Assembly: GCF_022458985.1 (NCBI RefSeq)
Contig: NC_061781.1
Span: 13,791,501 to 13,855,500, forward strand
Length of the DNA: 64,000 nucleotides
Source of the DNA: Mugil cephalus
Taxonomy: Eukaryota > Chordata > Actinopteri > Mugiliformes > Mugilidae
Reading direction: 5' to 3'
The position numbers and the translations under genes were made by a program. Positions 31,001-45,106 of the stretch are shown here, piece by piece. Numbering within the stretch: the first letter of the stretch is position 1; each line of letters begins with the position of its first letter. The notes below the pieces were generated by a model, which worked only from the letters and a program-made list of their open reading frames with translations, did no database searches and had not been told where the DNA came from.

Positions 31001-32102
31001 CCTGCCGCTGACACGGGGGCCACGCAAAGTCTCCAGGGACGCAGCACCATGCTTGGGTCTCTACAGGGAGGGGGGCCCTACCGCCAGTCTGCATGTCATT
31101 CACACAGGCAAGAATACTACACTGTCAAAACACTAATTAAATGTTGCCTCCAGTTTCATTACAAATGCTTTGGTTTACTCACTTTGAGCATTTTAATTTT
31201 GAAAAATCAGATACAAAGCAACCAAACCGTCCACACACACTATTCAAATACGATTCTTCTGAATGCTTTCAAAATCCCAAAAGGAGCAATCTGTTCACAT
31301 TCACTCTCATCTCTTTAACACAGTGATTCACAAATGCACCGTGTCCTTTATTACAAATAACTTCAGTTTCCTTTAGAACCGGCGGAGGACATACGTCCTT
31401 TGTTACTGCTTTAGATTCTATTAAGACTGTATTCTTTACTTCAAAGCCCGGTCAGTTGCTGCAGTCTTTCAATAACGTGCCCCGTTTTGGGACATTTGCA
31501 TCTTACAAAGCAGCAGCTTCATAAACTATCAGATGGTATGGTATGGAGTGTTGCACACACGTCTTGAGACCGCACCAGCTCATTCATCTAACTGGGCCTG
31601 TATGCTGACGCTGATCCTAATGAGGGCGGCAGCCAGTGCATGCTTACCCTTCATTACGCCACTAGACCCTTTGCATCCCTCAGCCTCCACTCCTCTCTAA
31701 TGCACAGCCACGACTGTACAGTATATTCATATTATACTCACTTATCAACAGCTGCGCACATTTCTTTCCTTTGCAAACTCAGTGTTAGTGTCATCTTGAT
31801 TTAAGAAAAAAAAATCCCTCCGTGCATTAGCATTGTTTTCCTTGAGATGAAATGATGACATTAATCTTGCCGTCAATGGCACACTTTTGCCTCACCGAGT
31901 GCGACGCGCGATTAAAAAAAAAAAAGAAAGAATAAAAAGACAGGCACTCACGGGTGAAAGGGCCCGAGGCGGAGGGGTTGACACTGTCGCTGCTATCCCC
32001 ACTCTCGCTGCAGGAGACCTCATCATCAGACTCCCGCACGGAAGAGCACGGGGAGGAGGAGGCTTCCACCTCCTCAAATTTCCTCTTCAGTATTCCGCTC
32101 AT
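28049..32102 (-). CDS. csrnp3: Cysteine/serine-rich nuclear protein 3, complete
   Basis: Nuclear transcriptional regulator of the CSRNP (AXUD1/TAIP) family; the mammalian gene is mainly neural. CDS = complement(join(28049-29179, 29274-29570, 29731-29990, 31952-32102)), 1839 nt and 612 residues (human about 585). In order: [12 protein letters not shown] start, Ser/acidic patch, basic nuclear-localisation-like [10 protein letters not shown] (56-65), the family block [15 protein letters not shown], then [10 protein letters not shown] and a Cys-rich segment (213-252) with [14 protein letters not shown] and PCGCSKEGC. An acidic run (334-364) and a Ser-rich, weakly conserved C-terminus follow. All introns are GT-AG and exon phases agree. 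An upstream in-frame ATG (32112-32114 on the plus strand) in the same exon would add four residues (MRQA); I chose the MSG start because family members begin there. The gene is convergent with galnt3, as in mammals. Confidence 0.94.
29991..31951 (-). other. csrnp3 intron between first and second coding exons
   Basis: A 1.96-kb intron with donor gtgagt (minus strand, 31946-31951) and acceptor tgcag. It contains homopolymer runs such as a T run near 30.31 kb. No coding exon or transposon is recognised in it. Confidence 0.85.
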
Positions 32103-32120
32103 GGCCTGCCGCATCTGCAC
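32103..32120 (-). other. csrnp3 5' UTR part of first coding exon
   Basis: On the minus strand a ttcag acceptor precedes position 32120, so the exon starts there with 18 bases before the MSG start codon. This implies at least one further upstream noncoding exon at higher coordinates. Confidence 0.7.
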
Positions 32121-35100
32121 CTGAAACCGAAAGACAGCAGAGGGGCCACACATTATTTAATATCCAGTTTAAGGCCTTCATAATCCCCAGCTCACTAAAT
32201 TAACAAGCAAACCAGACTCCAGACTCCACCACCACCACTTTCACCACTTTCACTCACACACATACACAGAATCTCTCCTGCCGCCGTCCTAGCTCCCAGG
32301 CATTCCCCGGGCAATTGATCATCTTAGCACAAAGAAGCAGAGAAGGAAGGAGAAAGGTGCTAATTACATACTACATCTGCCTTACAGGAAGTTCATTTCA
32401 CTACGTTTGAGAAGCTGAAGAAATATATAAACTGAACCAACTTGTCTTTCAATGCTTCCCATCAGGGTGAAATTATGTATAACACACTAAAATGGTGTAC
32501 AATATAAGGTAGTTTGTTAGAATGTATTTGCTGACACACACATTAAGTATAAAATTGATCCACGTGCTTAATGTGTATTACGTCGCAGATTACAAGAATT
32601 AAAACAAATCTTCAGCTTTCTCTAAAAATAATGCTACGAATTCCGGCGTGCATAATAGTGGAAGTGCTTTTGATGTGCATCTCCTCACAGTTGTACGGGT
32701 GTGACGGCGAGATTCAAGCGAAGTGATACGTGGATAGGCCGTGCTGTTAAAACAGGGACAGGTGACGCCGCTGTTGACACAACCGTGACTGACATCCTCC
32801 ACGTCTGTAATGAGCTTCTGCTCATTGCTTCCTACCGAGAAAGAATGGAAATGGCTCTGGTGAAGGCAACTGCGGCCACCGCAGAGCAGAATAAAATCTA
32901 TACTGTGAAAGGCTATAATTGCTTGTGTAATCTCTCACAAATGCAGTCGATGGTCATGCATCAGAAAGCATTGTGAAAATAGCAACAAAAAAATAAATAA
33001 AATGCGGTAGAATCACTGCTAGCGACCTTACTGTGACGGCTCTCATGGCGTTTTGGGGCATTTTTCTAATGGCAGGTCTCCAGTAATGCCGTGCAGTGTT
33101 CATGAAAAATTAAACATTGAATTTGCATGTAGGTCCAGCTAAATGTGTCTGGTCAGCACTTGTTGTTAAGTGTCCCAGATCATTTCAATGTCAGCTGAGA
33201 GCGTCCATTAACTCCACCGACTGATGATGTAATTAGGCAAACACACAAACACGAGCTCATCAGTAAAACACACCAAAAGCAACACTATTATTTTAAAATT
33301 GGTTTGGAATACAGCTTTTTCTATTTCAATTCCAGCCACTGCTATTCAATGTGTGATGGGCTGCAATATTAGGAGGTCTTGCTTCTGTTAAACAGCGCTC
33401 ATCAGACATGGTTAAAAACATTGTTATTTTATCTCTAATTGCAGAGCAGTGGGTCCCCGTGTTTTATTAGCAGCGAGCTACAACGTCATGTCACATTTCA
33501 AAATAAGACCAGTGAAAGGAGAGAGCGGCAGCAGAAGGCTAAGGATTGCTTAGACTGTGACTGACAGCTTTTTTTTCCCCTCAACGCTTTCTCTCTTGGA
33601 ACCTGGAATCAGTAAAGACAGCATGCATCTTCAGCCAGCAGTGGGTAAGGGGGGGGGGTCCATTCACAGACAGCCACAGCGTTTCATCTGGGCTCCGCTA
33701 TCAAGTCATTACAGATGCAAATGCTGCCTGAGAGACACGCTGCCTGAGAAATAGGTGCAACCCAGAGAGGACTTGAACTGCCAGCAAGAGGGTCATTGTT
33801 CCCAGGAGGCTGTGCTTGTTCAGTGCAGTGACATGGCACCGGCAGGGATTGGAGAACCTCCAGAGTCAAAAGCTCTAAGGAACTAAGGAATGTGAAAATA
33901 TTTTTATATTAATTTGGAAGGAAAACAAGAGGCTGCATCCTGAACCGTCTCTTAAATTCTGTGAAGTCGACAAGTGGCCGACCAGTAACTAAAGATCACT
34001 AATGTAAATGAGCATACCGCAAATACCTAAAGGGGGAATACATTATTTAACCCTTCGTTTAAAATTGTATCTTAGTTCACTTTCACCAAAAGGACCTCGT
34101 GATCTCACATCAAAATCATTTTTTTTGGCAACCGGAGTGGAAATTTCCACCCAAAAAAAAAAAAAAAAATGACCTGTGCAATTTTGGTTCATTTCCTGCC
34201 GAGGGTCCTAATTAGATACCATTGTTGAAAACCTATTCGTATGCTTAGCCCTTTGCTGGTGCTGCACAAGGCTCTGAGACCAAAAGTGGTTTCCATGGAG
34301 ATTCTAATGTACTCTCATAACTAGTGCTTTCCAATGTGGCTGTGTTTCCAGTGTTATAGAGCAAATTAAGTTAATATCTAAGCAAATCCTGTTTCTTCCG
34401 CATGTGAATGCATTAGTGGTGCATCTGCATTGTGTGCATGACAGCATGAAAAGTCTAAATCTTGACACTGAATGCGCATGACATCATAAACCACAGAGCC
34501 AGGGGTAATCTGGGGTAAACCTCTTTCATCGGGCTAAATAAAAAGATTGTTGCTCCTCTCCAACAACTCTTTCTTTGTATTCACTGCTGCCTTACCACTA
34601 ATCATGGCTGGGCAGCATGCATTATGGTACAAGGGAGAGAATCCCAGAGAAAATAATGCAGCAAAAGCCAGCTTGGAAAGCCCCTCCCTGTGTTTGCCTC
34701 TGTGTGCACACACATCAACTGTGGAAACCAACTCTTATCCTTAATCATTGGTGCTTGCAGCACTGTAGCACACTTGCAACACGAATACAAGTATTTTCCC
34801 TGCATCATTCACAGTGATTCAACACGATAAACTGACCTGACAAGACAGGGCTAAAAAACGCTCGTTCCGTCTGATGCCAACAAGCCTATGGCATCTGGAG
34901 CAAGTCATGACACATCAATCCTACAGTGGCCACATTGCACTTCTGCATGTGTGCTGGCCCTCACAGGAACAACTGACCTGTATCCACTAGCAGAGTGTGA
35001 CTCCTTTCACCTCTTCCCACAGCAGTTTAGCCACAGTCACAAACGTGGCAACTCAAAAAAGGTGAGACATGATGAATGAAGAGACTCCCATTTTGGTTCA

Positions 35101-35152
35101 GTCCACTGACTTGTAGCGACCCCTGAGCTGCACGGGCATGAGGGGAAGGAAG

Positions 35153-35173
35153 AAAAAAAAAAAAAAAAAAAAA
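35153..35173. repeat. Poly-A run
   Basis: Uninterrupted A run of about 21 bases after a short GGAAGG purine stretch. I saw no adjacent retroelement body, so it may be a simple repeat. Confidence 0.85.
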
Positions 35174-35494
35174 GGGTGCAGGAGTGTGACAGAGACTAGT
35201 ATTTTTCCAGCTCCGACTACACTGTTGGTACCATATGCTTTATTGTTGCAAGACGACAGTCTTTCTCACTTTAACTCCCTCTCTGTCACTGTGTTGCTCT
35301 CTCCCTCCTGTCTCTCTCCCTCTCTCTGGCCACACAAAGGCTCATTAGCTGCAGCCGGCTGAAAGGCAGAAGCCTGACTGGAGCAGAGTGGAGCAGAGCA
35401 GAGCAGAGGCAGCCTGTGAGATCACATGGGTGGGATGTCTGAGAGAGAGTCAGGCGTGCCTCTGCTCCTGCTGTCTGCAGATATTTTTACCAAC

Positions 35495-35830
35495 AAGAGC
35501 TGGGGAGGGAGGGAGGGAGAGAGGGGGGGGGGGAGGGGAGAAGGTGAGAAAAAAAATAACGAAGAAAGAGAAAATGTTCAAGAAATTGATAAGGGGAGGT
35601 GTGTTGCAGGGCAGTGGGGAAAATGTGTGCAAGGGGGTATAACAGAAATGCAGAGAGGAAGGCATTCACAGGGGAATAGTGAAGTGGAGGAAGAATGAGG
35701 AAGGGGTGGGGTGAGGTGGAGAGGAGACGAGAGAGTGGGCCAAAGAAAAGAAAAAGGAGAAACATCTGATGCCAAGAACAACACAATGAGAAGGGGGGAA
35801 GGAATAAATCCACAAAATAGAACGCAAAAA
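35495..35830. repeat. Purine-rich low-complexity tract
   Basis: The plus strand is almost all A and G (gggagg, gagaga, aaagaaa). It creates spurious long minus-strand frames rich in Leu, Phe, Ser and Pro. Such polypurine tracts can form triplex DNA; no gene is supported. Confidence 0.75.
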
Positions 35831-38800
35831 AAATTACACCATTTGCACAGAAAACGGGATGTAAAGATAACGTGTACCTGCGAGAGGATGAGTTGTAAAT
35901 AACACGAACTACCTCATCCACAGGAAATAAGATTTGTCAGCACTGTAGCAAATGCGCTCCGGATGCTTCCTATGTCAGGAAGTTCTGTTGAAGAGTTAGT
36001 GGGGCCTCAGCTTGCGCAGCCAGAGAGCTGTGATATCATTCTTGCACTCAATTGGATCATATGTCAACATAAAAGGTCCTGCAGTTCCTCTTACAGGATG
36101 GCTATAAGCCTGGAGGGTTTTTTCCCTGACAGTCAATGCAGTATTACAGTCATTCTTTACCAACAAATGGCAATTTCTGAGCACAAACACTGCATACAAT
36201 GGACTAGGAAAGAATCGTGTTTTATACAGTGTGAAAACAAATGTCAGGGCAGATCCATGATGGAAAGCATTGTTTATTTCATTACCAACATTAACAAGTC
36301 CTCACGTTTGTATTTAATATGGCTCGAAAGTCGACATGATTTCTTTTTTTCTTTTTTCGGTAAAGCCTTCTTTCGTTGATGCAACATAAAGCAAATGTCA
36401 TTTAATTAAGGTACTAGGGTAAGAATATTACAAATAGTGTCTTTGTTAAGGATTTTATCCCTTTCAGAATGAAATGGCCATTGAAAAGGTCAAAGGCGGA
36501 CAGGAAGCCTGAGGAAGAGTTGTTAGACTCTAACACACTCTGCTGAGCACTCACAGATCGCGGTAAGATATAATGGCTGTATCAGAAGGGCAGACAACAA
36601 GCAAGCACTTTGAGACAACTTTGAGTGTGGTTGTGTCGCGGTGCATGTGTGAGTCTATTTCTGCTGAAAGCCAAGGATTAAAAAAATAAATTAATTAATG
36701 AAAAAAATGGCAATAACTCAGTCATACTAATAGGTGGGAATATGAGCAACACTGATACATATGTACCTGCTAGATAAAAGGCTTCTAAGCTAGCTAGAAG
36801 GATGTTAAATATATATAACATCTGCATTCATATTTGTATAAAGTGTGTGGACATGAATCAATAGCATTATTTTAACTGTTTACATTAGAAACTGAATTCT
36901 AATATATGACCTTTTCACCTCAAATATTTATGTAAACGTTGCTAAATCAGATATACTGACTAAACTCTGCCTTCCGCACTAAACCATGTCCAACATTTTT
37001 TTAAATAAATTTGACAAAATAATATTAAACCATGAACAAGCTGTTATACAAGTCTTACACGAATCATGGAATAATTCTGTCACACATACTGTCTTCACAC
37101 AATGAATCCCAGAAAAGAAGGCCTCCATATTCTGTGCATTGCATGTAATTAAAGTGCATTTTCTACCTACATACTGCGTTTAGTGCTTGAACCTTTACAT
37201 TAAAATAGGAGCAAACAAACAAACAAACAAAAAAATGTCCCCATTGGTCTTTTCTTCATGTCTAAATTTGGTTGTTTTTGCTGATCATTATTAATTCAGC
37301 TAAAATGAGTACAAAGGTCATTAATACACAAGCAAAATATATATGTTTTTTCTTAAGATAATTAAGATCTTCTTCGGTATCTTTGATGAAAGGTGTTATT
37401 AGACAACCTTATCTGCATTCCTTTAATAGTTTACCCATGAGCATCATACGTATAGGCTGCCCTATTACATAAAATGCAAAACATGAGCTGGAGAGATGGC
37501 ATTTGTTACACCATTTGCGCTAGTGATGGTGACCTATATTTGCTCTGACTTCAAGAGGCTTCCTTATCTCTGTGAAGGAAATTTAAGACAGCTAGCGGAA
37601 ATGAACAAATAGAGGCTTAGAAATAATCCAGTTTCATTTGTCTAGCCGTACTGTAATTGAGGGCATTTGCAAAAACACTTCTGCCATAACAAATAACTCA
37701 ATACAGGTACAACTCACACTATTTAAATTGAGCAAATAGGCGAGATGCTGTTTTTAGCCGGGGTCCATGTGTTAAAAAAATGCTCTGATTATATAAAGCC
37801 TTCATTATTCCCACTAAAATACTTTCAACTGCGGGGCTTCAAGATGACATATCAGCAACTCTTAAACAGCAGTGGCCGTGAATCACAGCCCTTAATGGAA
37901 ACTAGCGTGAAACAGGGATGAATCATTGCACCCACCTTGTTTATCACCTCCATCACAGTCGTTACCCATCTCAGCCATCTCCCTGCATGTTCCGATACCA
38001 TACCGAGCAGATGGCAGGTTTTTCAACCTATGAGTTTTCGAGAGCAAGGGTCTCCATCGGGCGTGCATCAGCTGGACACTGCAGCACGCGGAATCATAAT
38101 GCCATCTGCCGTCATTCGGAGCAAGATCAGCAGTACAAACTTTCTGCTGTTTCCAAAGCCACCAAAGATCCAGCAGATAGGTCATGAATAGGGTAAGTAA
38201 ATAGAGGCGTGTGGTAGTTAGCGGTTTCTCTCCCCAAAGCTGACGGATACTACATCACGTCATCTATGCAAGCGTGCCTTTGCCAGACCATGTTGCCTCG
38301 TCTGCCTGAACCACTTTAAGTACAAATGTCTGGGCCTTCACAAATCATAGACATTGACTGGATTTCACCACCGTCACCAGCTCAGGTAGTTAGTATGTCA
38401 GATTCAATATTTTCACGTGTGTATAATATGCAAGCTTGTATGCTGTTAGATAACTCGCATCAGACTCGGCCTCAAAAACATCAAGACATAATAACAGAAC
38501 AACGCTACACAATACTCCGCAGCTTTAAGCTCCTTTTAACACAGTGTGATGGTGACTGTATGATAGGAGCCTCATGCTGTTATAATTAGCTATCAACCAA
38601 ACTCAAATCTTGGTTCCAACATGGCGCACCATTCAGTCCTATAAGAAGTGCTCAGTGGGCGCATACGCCGACAAGCTTTTTGGGCTTTAGTGAGCTTTTA
38701 TGTTTTGGGGCCTACGGAGAGATTTCCTCTGGTTGAGCAAGCTGACTTTCTGCTGGCTCTCCACACGCACCACATCAGCGGCATAAACGAGTACTGAGGC

Positions 38801-40377
38801 TGGCTTTTCCAGACTTCTGAAGTTTTACTGAAATCAGTGGATCAAATTGTAATTATATCAAGTGCTATTTGGAGACACCCGTGACACTCAAGTAGCTGGA
38901 GGCTTGACTCGAGCAGGCCTAGTGCGTGCCACCTGCCTACTGGGAAATAACACAGAGCCAAAGTAAACAGTTACTAGTGGAAAACGTAAAGCGTTGAGCA
39001 ACCTGAAGACCTCATTTTTTTTGTGTTCGGAGTTGGTGAGTCCAAAAAGAACATTAAATATTAGACTGGCAGCCAGAAACGACTCCTGTGAGATGCCCAG
39101 GTAATAAACACAGTAGCTATATGCATAGTACAAGTACCCCAATTATTTTTATAAAATGTAGTTTATGAGCATTATCACATAGGTGGGGTCGTCATTTTGC
39201 CATGTCTGGCAAAACCCCATGTCGTTCAATATGGATGGTAGCATCACAGACTACTAGTGTTTCCACAGTGACAAAGTACACATTTATAAAGCCCAGATGG
39301 CTTGGCAGATAGTTTATTATTTCTGTTTTTTTTTTGTTTTTTTTCCCCCAACAGGAATAACATTTTTTTCTTTGCAGTAAACTAAGTAACTGATCCTAGC
39401 ATTCCAGCCCAGTTGAGCCAGTTGATGGCAACACAGAGCAAAGACAAACCCCGAAACCACAAAAGATCCTTGGCCGTGCGACCAGTCTGAGGTTACGCTC
39501 AGACTCATCCATCACGGACGTCATACTCGGCCGTAAACGGCTACCTTGAAAGAGGGAGAGAAAGCTCGGCAGAATGAGCGAAAGAGATAAATAGATAGAG
39601 GCAGAGAGAGAGGGAGAGAAAGAGAGACAAGGTCTCAGCTGGACTCCCCTGAGGAGAGGCTGTGGCCTGGATGATTATGCAGCTACAGATGATGTCAGTG
39701 GAGGATCCCTGCCACTGAGAGAGAACACAGACACACTGCTCACGTATTCACTGACACTGTTTTGTAGAAAGGGTGAGGCAAGACTTCTAAATTATACATA
39801 AAAAGGCCTCTATAGGATGTATTATGTGAGGTCAACGGGGCTTAATCTGTATGTGCTACCACCGTTTTCAGTGATCTTCAATAAAGATATCCACTTGGAT
39901 TCTGTCTCTGGAGAACACATAGCTGGACAGACCGCACACAAACCGTAAATGAATGCAACGGCTGGTTCAAATCAAAGGGACATCGCTGCACATAAAGCCA
40001 GCACCTGAAAACGACATCATCACTCATGAGGTCTATGAAAGCTGCAATTACGGCAAAGCCAGGTTGATCAATTTGCTCCTGGCCTATCGTTACACAGCTT
40101 ACCTACAGAGTGGTGAAAGAAAACAACAACATTAACTGTCAAATACAGCACAGTCCTCTCCATTCTCCACCAGCTTGGGAGAATTATACAAGAATATGGA
40201 CAAGGAAGAAAAAAAATAAATAAATAAATCCCCGATTAAACACAAAGGAATCCATTTAAGGAAATGTTGCAACATCTACAGATTTATGCAAATGAGGCTT
40301 CACATGCGCTCTGTACATTTGTTAACTTGCACTTGCCTGGAGGCTGCAGACAGATCTGCTCCACACACATGAAAGTG

Positions 40378-40452
40378 AGGGAGGGGGGGAGTAAAAGGGA
40401 GAGGAGGAAGGGGATGGGGGTGGGGGGTGAGGTGGGGAGGGGGGGGGGGGTG
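40378..40452 (+). repeat. G-rich tract, possible G-quadruplex
   Basis: The plus strand has many runs of three or more G, ending in a run of about 14 G. The density of G runs satisfies the usual G-quadruplex pattern. Function is unknown. Confidence 0.75.
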
Positions 40453-42052
40453 TAGCCCACTGTTCAGCACTCAGCACACGGAGGAGCTGTAGCCTGGTGA
40501 TGCCTGCTGCAGCCTCTCTTCTGCAGCTACAGTACGGGCATTGATTTGTTCTTCATCCTCTTCGAACAATAGAGGAAGCATGGCTCCCGATTAACCACAT
40601 GGGTGGAGATAAAAAGGTGACCACCACTCTGCTACTACACACATATATATGCACCGGTTCCACTGGTTGGCAATAGCTGCCAGCCTTTCGGAGGACGAGC
40701 AATTGTTACTGTAATTGCTGATGACAACACTCTGGCAGGAACTTGTTGAGAGCTGGGAGCCTGTGCACTTATTTGAATTTAATTTAATCTTTCACACCTA
40801 ACAGCATTATTTTAATAAAACGCGGCTACAGGCTTAAAGTGAAGCGTAATCTTTTCATCCAGCATCAGTCCTCTTTGTTGTTACAAGCAGTGATCAAAAT
40901 ATAGCGTAGCCAGACAAGCACGAACAAGGAAGGCTCCACATTCAGACTGATGTTTTGATTTGCCGTAATTCGCGTCTCACACCGCGGAGGCATAATCAGG
41001 TGCTCTCGCCCTCGTGTCAATCACAATGCTCACCTAAATTATTCACAGCTCTCTCTTTTATTTATGACTATATTTTCCCATGCCACCTGAAAGTTCGCGA
41101 AAGCCGGTTCGCTGGCAGAAACAGAGCTGCCAAGGCATTTCATAGAGACAGGGCCGCTTTTATCTCGCGCACAGGCTGGGGAAGCTGTGGGATGTGGAGT
41201 TCATATTCTGCAGAGGAGTCTTATCATTTATATATAGGCAGCATCATGTTGAGATCGTGAATAATTTTTTATATGCAAAACATTCACACTGTCATCTGAA
41301 ATTGCGAAGTAGGCCAGCGCTCCAAGTGATTATAGTATGTGGGGAAATTATTATTATTAATAAGAAAAACATGAGAAATTAGTTCCTAGTTACAAATCTA
41401 TCTGAACCTTTATCTATGATACATATCTCATTTAAAGGTTATAGAAGGTGTTGGTTTCAAAGTGCATAGAGTTCTTTCGAAATGGGTGTTTTGTAATGAA
41501 TAACTGAAATTGTAACAGAAATAGGTAATTTTATGACAATTATGCTACTTTTCCCCTATATAAAGATGGAAATGTGAGCGCAGCAGCAAAACATGACACA
41601 GTGGCACAGTTTATATCACCCTTTATAAGAACAATTCAAGCAAACGCTAAAAATTCTCAGAGGCTAAAATGATCAAATTTAGAATTCTGTCCTCATTACA
41701 CTGGGACGCTTTAATAAAAGCCGGGACATTACTTTTAATAACCATTTTTTTTCTTTCTTTTTAATTACTTTCACGTTATTAAAAAAAAAGATAGATTAAC
41801 TAATCGGACATCGTGCAGAAATTAGAAAAGATAAAACATCTGCATGTTTACGTGACTGCATACATTTCATTCTTTAATATTCCGGTTGCAAAGTCTTTCG
41901 CCTCATGAATTACTGACACACTTTAGGTAGAAAAATGTGTTTTAATGTTGGATGTTACCTCTCCCAAACAGAAGCAGACCAGGAAAATAGGCTTTCAGGC
42001 AAATCAATCAGACCTTATATGTGGATTTCATTTATACTTATAATAGATAGAC

Positions 42053-42109
42053 TCAATCAATAATAATATCAATAATGATCAATAATCAATCAATCAATCA
42101 ATCAATAAT
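42053..42109. repeat. (CAAT)n microsatellite, imperfect
   Basis: Tetranucleotide CAAT/ATCA units, with five clean units at 42088-42105 flanked by AATA and ATAATA variants. Similar AT-rich sequence continues to about 42.17 kb. Confidence 0.85.
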
Positions 42110-45048
42110 AAATATTAATACTTGCTTTATAATTGTATTTATTAATAATTAATTTGAATATTTAGTCTAGTATTAAAATGTATTTCCTCTTTTGCCATAT
42201 TCAGACATATTCAAACATGCAGCACAGAGTAGCTAACACATAGCCATGCTACATAAAATGTGTGATTACAACTATCTACAATATTTGAAAACAATTACAG
42301 AATAACCCAATTTTGTCTAAATGACTGTAAGAAGCATTTATTTAACGGTTTGACATGAGCTGGCAAATAAAACTCAATGAGCCAGAAAAAAATACTTTTT
42401 TCTTTTCTTTTCTTGACATTTGATTAGCTGGCGACAGACAAAAGATTCCAAATAGGTGTCATGGCAACATCTCAAGAGAGCACAATCTTGAACCGTGAAA
42501 GCTCCGTCACCGCTCAGCCAGGAAGGAGCCAAAGACACAAAAAGAATCACATCAAAAGCTTCTAAATTGGAACCACGAACCCTGCTGAGACACACAAAGC
42601 TGCCATGTAAGCTAAAAGGTTGATATTAGTTCACAGCCCGATCCCACCGCATACGTCACCAACGCTGCTGTTTTAATTCAACGTTTGCGAGGAGACGTGT
42701 CGATAAACATGTTCGGTTTAAACACATTGAGTATGGAACGTGGGAGGAAGAAATATTGGGAACCAAAAATGACCTTTTTTTGCTTTATATGTGCAACAGT
42801 CACAACAAAGACAGTCCTAAATATTTAGGATAATAATATTGATAAGGATTTATGTCTAGTTGTAGATATTTTTCTCAGTGGTCAAAACTATCAATGTCCT
42901 TAAAATGGATGGCAAAGATAGTCTATTAAATCACCATCACCATAGAGGTTGGCTATCAATAAACATTAATATGCCGGCCATAAAATGAGGTTACGAGGGC
43001 TGACTTCCCAAGCTGTGATGCATTTGCTGATGTTTCCAGAAATAATGTAGCAGGATGGAACATTAATATATTGCAATTTAGTGACATTCCAAACAGTCGT
43101 ATCTTTTCATTATGTCTTTATGTTTTCTGCATTAAGCTATCCTAGTTGAGGTGATAAATAGTAGGCAAATGCTTACGGCTGATGTTGCCACTTCAATGTC
43201 AGAAAATTTAGTAAACAGAACCTCCCATTTCACACAGTCAAAGTGGTTCCATCTGAAGGTAGCAGTAACCATGGGAAGTAAAAACACACCAGCAATTATC
43301 GCCTTATTGCTTTCGTGCCACCAAAGGTACCATAACTGAGATCTTCGAGCGAAATTGCAAATTAAGTTTTTTATAATGTAAATATGGTTTACTGTTTCAC
43401 TGCTGCAGTCTCTTCCTATTCTTTAAATATGCATACAATACATTATTTTTTTTCTTGCATTCAAGGATTTTCTTTCAGCTATTTGGACACAATCAAAACA
43501 AATGGCCCTGACCCCATCATATCCAGGAATTAAGACATCATACAAGGTGTAACACAACCCACGCAGCTAAACAGTATTAATATTCTTTGACAAAACACAA
43601 AGAAACCAGCTAGCCGCCTACACGACAACTTCTGATCTGACCTTTAATCCAACTCAGTAAATGTCTCTGAACCACAAGCGACAAACCATTGTTGTTCCCA
43701 CATAAAATGGAAACTAAATAGATTTATCTGTGCATGTGAACCTTAGTGTGCAGACAACTCACCCACACCAGGCTTCTGCGGGGCTGTTAAGTCATAACAC
43801 CTTTCCTGCGACTCTTTAATGGACTACATTTACTGTTATCAGGCTTTGGCCATCTGTGCTACACTATGCAATACCAGCATGACTGGCTCACTTATTCAAA
43901 TAAGCCAGCTTAATGATGCAGCTTTTCACAAGTAAATACATCTACTTAATGTTTCAATGTCCCTTAACTCAGTGCCACGTGTACTAATTAAATTCTGCTC
44001 CTCTGAGGACTGGCTGCTGATGGATTGAGGAAGCAGATGGATTGAGGAGGAACACACAGTCACAAGGAGAGCGCAAACATTAACAGCCCAACCCTTCACC
44101 TCGCAAATCTCAAACAGAAATATGAAAATGGTTGTATGGGCTTCGTGCACGTGGTTGCATGTTGGAGTGCGTGCTTGCACACAGCTAAGAACGGTTGGAC
44201 TGCCTTTCTTCCCGACAATAGAGGTCGGCAGTAGAGGAACAACAAAGAAGGTGGTGGATAATGATGCTGCCACATTCAAGCAGATAATGTGTATAAAACT
44301 GGATAGTTCACACGAGGATAAACCTTTGTGGCAGCAGACAGACTGATAGGCGACAAAATAAATGCTCACCCATCAGGTTTTAATGCCTTGAAAATCACTT
44401 AATTTCTTTTCTCTCATTATTGCTGCACTGATGATTCATTTGGGGACGAAAAAATAATAAATGAAACATAACATACTCTAGAAGAGATCAAGACCTCTTT
44501 TCATGAATATGATATCAGAGGCATCTTTCTAGTATAATCCAGTGAGAATAGCGCAGCTGCCTGTATTGACTAAACACTGTTGTCTACATCAACATCGCAT
44601 CATATCTTGTTATCAGAGGTTCTTTTGTGGCAGCGTAGCAACAGTTGTGAGCTTTGAACAGGCATGAATTTAATTTGTTCATGGGATGTGAAGACTGGCA
44701 GGATGATACTGGAGAGCAGAAAAAAAAACAAGACGTGGCCTTACCTTTAGCTAATTATGATACACTGGAATGACTCACTTGTGTTCTGTGAGGAATAAAG
44801 AAGACAAATATTAATTCCTGCAGCCAATAAAAAAAGAAACTGTCTGCAAAGATATTTTACAACAGTGACAATATTTTCTCATCGTACCTGATCCAACACG
44901 AAGTGCCATAACAAGAAGCATGCATACAGTAATTCATCTGTATCCCCAGTTTGTCAGGGAAACTTTTGCCATTTCTTCACTGACATGTGAATGATTGACA
45001 GAGCTTTATCTAAACCTCTTTGTGAGCCAGTCTTTTATAGCTGGAAGT

Positions 45049-45106
45049 GTGGAGGTGGGGTGGGAGGGGTGGTGGGGGGGTTCCCTGGGGAGGAAGAAGG
45101 GGGAAA
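45049..45106 (+). repeat. G-rich tract
   Basis: Runs of 3 to 7 G separated by T or A (ggtggggtgggagggg type). G-quadruplex potential on the plus strand, about 430 bp from the promoter-like patch at 45.5 kb. Confidence 0.6.

Noticed and set aside
32103-32114. Alternative csrnp3 start at the upstream in-frame ATG (MRQAMSG)
   Set aside because: Family proteins begin at the MSG-type methionine; the upstream ATG cannot be excluded but is not preferred.
35487-35921. 144-codon minus-strand frame
   Set aside because: Produced by the purine-rich tract; low-complexity Leu/Phe/Ser/Pro sequence with no domain or splice context.
42053-42109. CRISPR-like repeat array
   Set aside because: It is a plain tetranucleotide microsatellite without spacers, in a vertebrate genome.
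43926-44369. 147-codon minus-strand frame
   Set aside because: No recognisable domain and no biased composition typical of a gene; probably chance in open AT-rich DNA.
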